The notes beneath the pieces are model-generated. The model worked only from the letters and a program-made list of their open reading frames with translations. It searched no databases and was not told the DNA's origin. DNA of 64,000 nt from Chamaelirium japonicum. Lineage: Eukaryota; Streptophyta; Magnoliopsida; Liliales; Melanthiaceae. The position numbers and the translations under genes are program-made. The DNA lies in NCBI GenBank assembly GCA_947650365.1, contig CANTAL010000021.1, positions 1,426,001-1,490,000 of the forward strand. Reading direction: 5' to 3'. Of this stretch, positions 59,201-64,000 are shown piece after piece (within the stretch, counting starts at the first letter, position 1; the number at the start of each line of letters is the position of its first letter).

Positions 59201-61275
59201 TAATTTATTCTATTCGTTCTCTTCTGTCTCCGTTCTCTTCTCTCTTCTCTTGTGGATTAGGGTTTCCCATAGATTATTTAGGCCCTAAGTAAGTTTACCC
59301 TATAAATAATAAACGACCCCTTTAGGGTGGGGAAAGTTTGACGACTCTTTCTTTATCTTATCTCACAATATGTTATCAGCACGAACATATCGAGCCCAGC
59401 CAACCAGTCATAAGAAAATAGAGAGAGAAACGAAGATAGAAAAGAGAGAAGAAGAGAGAAGAGAACAGAGAGGTAAATGAAGAGAGAAGAGAGAAGAAGT
59501 CCTACTCCAGTCCATTGGCCATGGGTATTGGTGTGAAGTAAGAAAGAATCTAAATTCCAAAACTCTACTTCTCAATAATATAATTAAATCTCTCCGTTCT
59601 CTTCTCTCTTCTCTCATATATTAGGTTTTCCTATAGTTTTCTTAGGTCCTAAGTAAGCTTACCCTATAAATAATATATGACCCTTTTAGGTTGGGGCATA
59701 TTTCACGGCTTTCTCTTTCTTCTATCTCACAATTTACCCTATAAATAATATATGACCCCTTTAGGGTGGGGCTCGTTTGACAACTCTCTCTTTCTTCCAT
59801 CTCATAACATGTTATCAGTACGAACATGTCAAGCCCAGCCGACCAGTCGTAAGAAAATAGAGAGAGAAACGAAGACAGAAGTGGAGTTTTGGAATTTAGA
59901 TTCCGTCTTACTTCACACCTATACCCGTGGCCAATCGATTTATCTCTCTGTTCTCTTCTCTTTTCTTCTCTCTCTTCTCTTTATTTATCTCTCTGTTCTC
60001 TTCTCTTTTCTTCTCTCTCTTCTGTAGAGTTTTGGAATTTAGATTCTATCGTACTTCATACCTATACCCATGGCCAATGGACTAGAGCAAGACTTCTTCT
60101 CTGATATCTCTTCATTTATCTTTCTATTCTCTTCTCTTTTCTTCTCTCTCATCTGTCTTCGTTTCTCTCTCCATTTTCTTGTGACTGATTGGCTAGGTTC
60201 GACATGTTGATGTTGATAATGTATTATAAGATGAGAGAAAGAGAGAGCCATCAAACATACCCCGCTCTACAGAGATCGTATAAATATTAAGCAGTGGAGT
60301 TTTGGAATTTAGATTCCTTCTTATGTCACACCTAAACCCATGGCCAATGGACTGGAATAGGACTTCTTTCCTCTTCTTACTTTGTTTATCTCTCCGTTCT
60401 CTTTTCTCTTTTTCTTTCTCTTTTGTCTTCGTTTCTCTCTCCATTTTCTTATGACTAATCGGCTGGGCTCGACATGTTCATGAAGATAACGTGTTGTGAG
60501 ATGGGAGAAATAAAGAGCCATCAAACATGCCCCACCCAAAGGGGTACTATTAATATTGAGAAGTAGAGTTTTGCAATTTGGATTCCTTTTTACTTCACAC
60601 CTATACCCATTGCCAATAGACTGGAGCATGACTTCTTCTCTCTTTGTTTATCTCTTCGTTCTTTTCTCTCTTCTTCTTTATTTTCTGTCTTCGTTTCTCT
60701 CTTCGTTTTCATGTGACTGGTCAGTTGGGCTCGACATGTTCGTGCTGATAACGTGTTGTGAGATGGGAGAAAGAGAGAGCCGTCAAACGTACCCCACCCT
60801 AAAGAGGTCATATATTATTTATAGGAAAAGCTTACTTAGGGTCTAAGCAATCTATTGGAAATCCTAATCTATGGGAGAGATCCAACGGTGGACAGCCATC
60901 CGATCGAATGCCTGGTCAGCCCTAATTAGTTATTAAATAATTAATTAGTTATTTTAATTCACACCTATACCCATAGCCAATGGACTAGAGCAGGACTTCT
61001 TCTCTCTTCTCTCTTCGTTTATCTCTCCGTTCTCTTCTCTCTTCTTCTCTCTCTTTTGCCTTCGTTTCTTTCTCCGTTTTCTTACGACTGGTCGGCTAGG
61101 CTCGATATGTTCGTGCAGATAACGTGTTATGAAATAGGAGAAAGAGGGAGCCATCAAACGTGCCTAACCCTAAAGGAGTCGTATATTATTTATAGGGTAA
61201 GCTTACTTAGTGCGTAAGCAAACTAAGGGAAACACTAATCCAAGGGAGAGATCCGATGGTGGACAGCTATCCGAT
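56251..61275. repeat. LTR-derived repeat array, block 13 (copy B)
   Basis: Plus motifs lie near 56,255, 56,825, 57,080, 57,660, 57,930, 58,195, 58,870, 59,370 and 59,805. Minus motifs lie near 56,500, 60,200, 60,470, 60,740 and 61,105. The block matches 10,750-15,660. It keeps about 125 bp (59,310-59,420, including a plus primer-site-like motif) that copy A lost. Promoter modules lie near 59,245-59,300 and 59,610-59,670 (plus) and 56,590-56,640, 58,620-58,675, 60,820-60,880 and 61,195-61,250 (minus). Confidence 0.85.
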
Positions 61276-61600
61276 CGAACGATCTCATAACAATTGTAAT
61301 GTTTTATAATTAAATATTTTTAAATATTAATTAAATATTTTTTTAAATTATTTAAATATTTTAAATCATTATTTCTTTATTTAATAATTTAAATAATTAA
61401 ATAGTTATCAAATTTAATTATTAAATATAATAATAATAATAAATAAATAAAATAATAAATTTAATTAAATAACTAGATAATTAAATAATTAAATAAATTA
61501 ATTATTTTACTAAAAAATTAATTATTAAATTATTTAAATAATTTAATAATTAAATAAATAATTAATTTAATTAAAAAAATTATAGTAATATTACTTTGAT
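61276..61600 (-). repeat. AT-rich U3-like tract (copy B)
   Basis: Counterpart of 15,661-15,990, ending at the same boundary motif. No gene is seen. Confidence 0.65.
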
Positions 61601-62640
61601 AATCATAATAACATTGAGATAATACTATTGAGAAGTGGAGTTTTAAAGCATGTTTGACGACTCTCTTTTTCTCCTATAACACTACACGTTATCAGCACGA
61701 ATATATCGAGCCCAGCCGACCTGTCACAAAAAAACAGAGAGAGAAACAAAGACATAAGAGAGAGAAGAAGAGAGAAGAGAACAGAGAGATAAATAAATAG
61801 AGAAGAGAGAAGAGAACGGAGAGATAAATAAATAAAGAAAAGAGAAAAATTTATGCTCCAGTCCATTAGCCATGGGTATAGGTGTGAAGTAAGAAGGAAT
61901 CTAAATTTCAAACTCCACTTCTCAATAATACAATTAAATCTCTTCATTTTCTTATCTCTTCTTCCATTGATTAGGGTTTCCTATAGATGTCTTAGGCCCT
62001 AAGTAAGCTTACCCTATAAATAATATACGACCCCTTTAGGGTAGGGCACGTTTGATGGCTCTCTCTTTGTCCCATCTCACAACACGTTATCAGGAAGAAC
62101 ATGTCGAGCCTAGCCGACTAGTCATAAGAAAACTAAGAGAGAAACGAAGACAAAAGAGTGGGAAGAGAACAGAGAGATAAATAAAGATATAAAAGAGAAG
62201 AAGCCCTGCTCTAGTCCATTGACCATCGGTATAAGTATAAAGTAAGAAAGAATTTAAATTCTGGAACTCTACTTCTGTCTTCGTTTCTCTTTCCGTTTTT
62301 TTGCGACTGGTCGGCTGGGCTTGATATGTTCGTGCTGATAACTTATTATGAGATGGGTAAAAGAGAGAGCCGTCAAACGTGCCCCACCCTAAAGGGATCA
62401 TATATTATTTATAGGGTAAGCTTACTTAGGGCCTAAGCAATCTATAGGAACCCTAATCCGTGGGAGAATAGGAAAGAGAATGGAGAGATTGAATTAAATT
62501 ATTGATAAGTGGAGTAGAGCCGTCAAACATACCCCACCCCAAAGGGGTCGTATATTATTTATAGGTTAACCTTACTTAGGGCCTAAGCAATCTATGGGAA
62601 ACCCTAATCCATGGGAGACATCCGATGATGGATAGCCATC
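61601..62640. repeat. LTR-derived repeat array, block 14 (copy B)
   Basis: Plus motifs lie near 61,690 and 62,080 and a minus motif near 62,330. The block matches 15,991-16,975, with a longer GA tract near 61,760-61,850 that is a local duplication relative to copy A. Promoter modules lie at 61,971-62,023 (plus) and near 62,410-62,460 and 62,565-62,615 (minus). Confidence 0.8.
61971..62023 (+). promoter_or_regulatory. Promoter-like module (telo-box + TATA)
   Basis: TTAGGGTTT at 61,971-61,979, then CTTAGGCCCTAAG, GTAAGCTTAC and TATAAATA at 62,015-62,022. All four elements are intact, like the copy at 1,655-1,710. Confidence 0.55.
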
Positions 62641-63515
62641 TGATCGAACGATCTCATAACAGTTGTACTGTTTTAAATTTTTTTTAAAAAAAATATAAAT
62701 TATTTCTAAAGCAAAAAATTCAGGTGTGGCTCATCTTACTTCTTTACTTCCTATTATTTAATTAATTTTATTTGTTTAATAAATTAAATAGTTAAATAAT
62801 TAAACAATTAAATAAATATTTAATTATCTATAAAATTAAATAATTAAATTATTTAAATAATTTATTTATTATTTAAAAAAAAAATAAATAAATATCTATT
62901 TGATTATTTATAAAAATTAATTTATTTAAAAAAATATTTTTTATTTATATATTCATATAATTAACTAATTATTAAAATAATAAGTTAATAGTTATTAAAT
63001 TATTATTTTATTTTATTACTTAATTAAATAATTAATTTTTTTTACTTTAATTAAAATTTTATAATTTAATATAATAATTTTTTGAATATATAATTAAATA
63101 ATAATTAATTGAAAATATTATTTATTTAACTATAAAATAATTTCATAATTAAATTATTTATTCCTTTAAGTAAATTATCGTTTTAATATATTTCTTAACT
63201 AAAAAAGTTTTTAAATATTTAAATTATTGACTAATAATTTAATTATTTAAAAATAAAATAATAATTATAGAAATAACTAATAAAATGAATTAAAAAATAA
63301 ATTATATAACTAAATCATTATTTAATAATATAATAATAATAAATAAATAAAATAATAAATTTAATTAAATAACTAGATAAAAAAATAATTAAATAAATTA
63401 ATTATTTTACCAAAAACTTAATTAATAAATTATTTAAATTATTAAATTATTTAATAAGTAAATAAATATTTAATTTAATTAAAAAAATTATAGTAACATT
63501 ACTATGATAATTATA
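62641..63515 (-). repeat. AT-rich U3-like tract (copy B)
   Basis: Counterpart of 16,976-17,835 over its whole length, with small indels. Together with the module near 62,565-62,615 it forms a near-complete minus LTR-like unit. No gene is seen. Confidence 0.65.
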
Positions 63516-64000
63516 ATAACTTTGGGATGATACTATTGAGAAGTAGGGTTTTGAAATTTAGATTCCTTCTTTCTTCACACCTATACCCGTAGCGAATGGA
63601 CTGGAGCAGGACTTCTTCTTTCTTCTCTCTTCGTTTATCTCACCGTTCTCTTCTCTCTTCTTATCTCAATAGATTGCCAATGAATTTTTTGCAATAAAAA
63701 TAATTTATATTTTTCTTTAAAAAAGTTTAAAACAATACAACTGTTATAAGATCGTTCGATTGGATGGCAATGGACTAGAGCAGAACTTCTTCTCTCTTCT
63801 ATCTTCGTTTATATCTCTGTTCTCTTCTTTCTTCTTCTTTCTCTTTGGTCTTCGTTTCTGTCTTCGTTTTCTTGTGATTGGTTGGCTAGGCTCGATATAT
63901 TCATGCTGATAACGTATTATAAGATAAGAGAAAGAGAGAGTCGTCAAATGTGCCATATCTAAAGAGGTCATATATTATTTATAGGGAAGCTTACTTAGGG
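63516..64000 (-). repeat. LTR-derived repeat array, block 15 (copy B, cut by window)
   Basis: A minus-type internal segment with a primer-site-like motif near 63,895, and the start of a minus promoter module at the window edge. It matches 17,836-18,312. Confidence 0.8.

Larger units (their letters stand above)
30071..64000 (+). repeat. Large direct duplication, copy B (with three insertions)
   Basis: This stretch matches 3,634-18,312 throughout, once the insertions at 32,174-34,734, 35,100-41,964 and 46,529-56,245 and their duplicated target sites are removed (19,158 bp in all). About 14.77 kb of matching sequence remains, against 14.68 kb in copy A. Small indels differ, for example about 45 bp lost near 30,860. 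The start lies directly after sequence that would be the end of a 26.4-kb unit, which suggests a head-to-tail tandem. The right end is cut by the window. Confidence 0.85.

Noticed and set aside
1-64000. Interstitial telomere repeats
   Set aside because: AAACCCTAA occurs once per module, never in tandem, so these are telo-box-like motifs rather than telomere tracts.

Overview
This window is plant nuclear repeat DNA, and I see no intact host gene in it. The evidence for a plant is a Ty1/copia element with a plant-type initiator-Met primer site, a solo LTR whose ends resemble the plant Tat lineage, plant telo-box motifs (AAACCCTAA), and long A/T-only tracts. The sequence does not let me name the species. 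No rRNA, tRNA, CRISPR array or organellar gene was seen.

Layout: about 45 kb of the 64 kb is one family of repeats, present in both orientations. Its units look like pieces of a non-coding LTR retroelement. They consist of an AT-rich U3-like tract, a promoter-like module (telo-box, two palindromes, TATA box), a short R/U5-like segment ending ACAACA, a conserved primer-site-like motif (GTTATCAGCACGA), and a GA-rich internal segment (CT-rich on the other strand). The units are rearranged, but a few junctions recur many times, so rearranged forms were themselves amplified. Open frames in this array are by-products of the CT/GA-rich composition and are not annotated as genes.

The array carries a large direct duplication. 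Bases 3,634-18,312 (copy A) match 30,071-64,000 (copy B) in order and orientation. Copy B is interrupted by exactly three insertions, each with a 5-bp target-site duplication: a solo LTR (32,174-34,734), a 6.9-kb non-coding LTR element on the minus strand (35,100-41,964), and a 9.7-kb Ty1/copia element on the plus strand (46,529-56,245). Removing these 19.2 kb leaves about 14.8 kb, close to the 14.7 kb of copy A. The likely event is a tandem duplication of a unit of about 26.4 kb, followed by the three insertions.

The Ty1/copia element is complete in structure but dead. Its gag-pol frame has five in-frame TAG codons, one frameshift, a damaged zinc knuckle and no start codon at the expected place. 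The 6.9-kb element has intact LTRs, primer site and polypurine tract but no protein domains. Its interior is a series of unrelated tandem repeats, including a higher-order repeat that carries a stem-loop in each unit. These elements do not form a pathway. They are successive layers in heterochromatin-like DNA, and their nesting gives a relative order of events.
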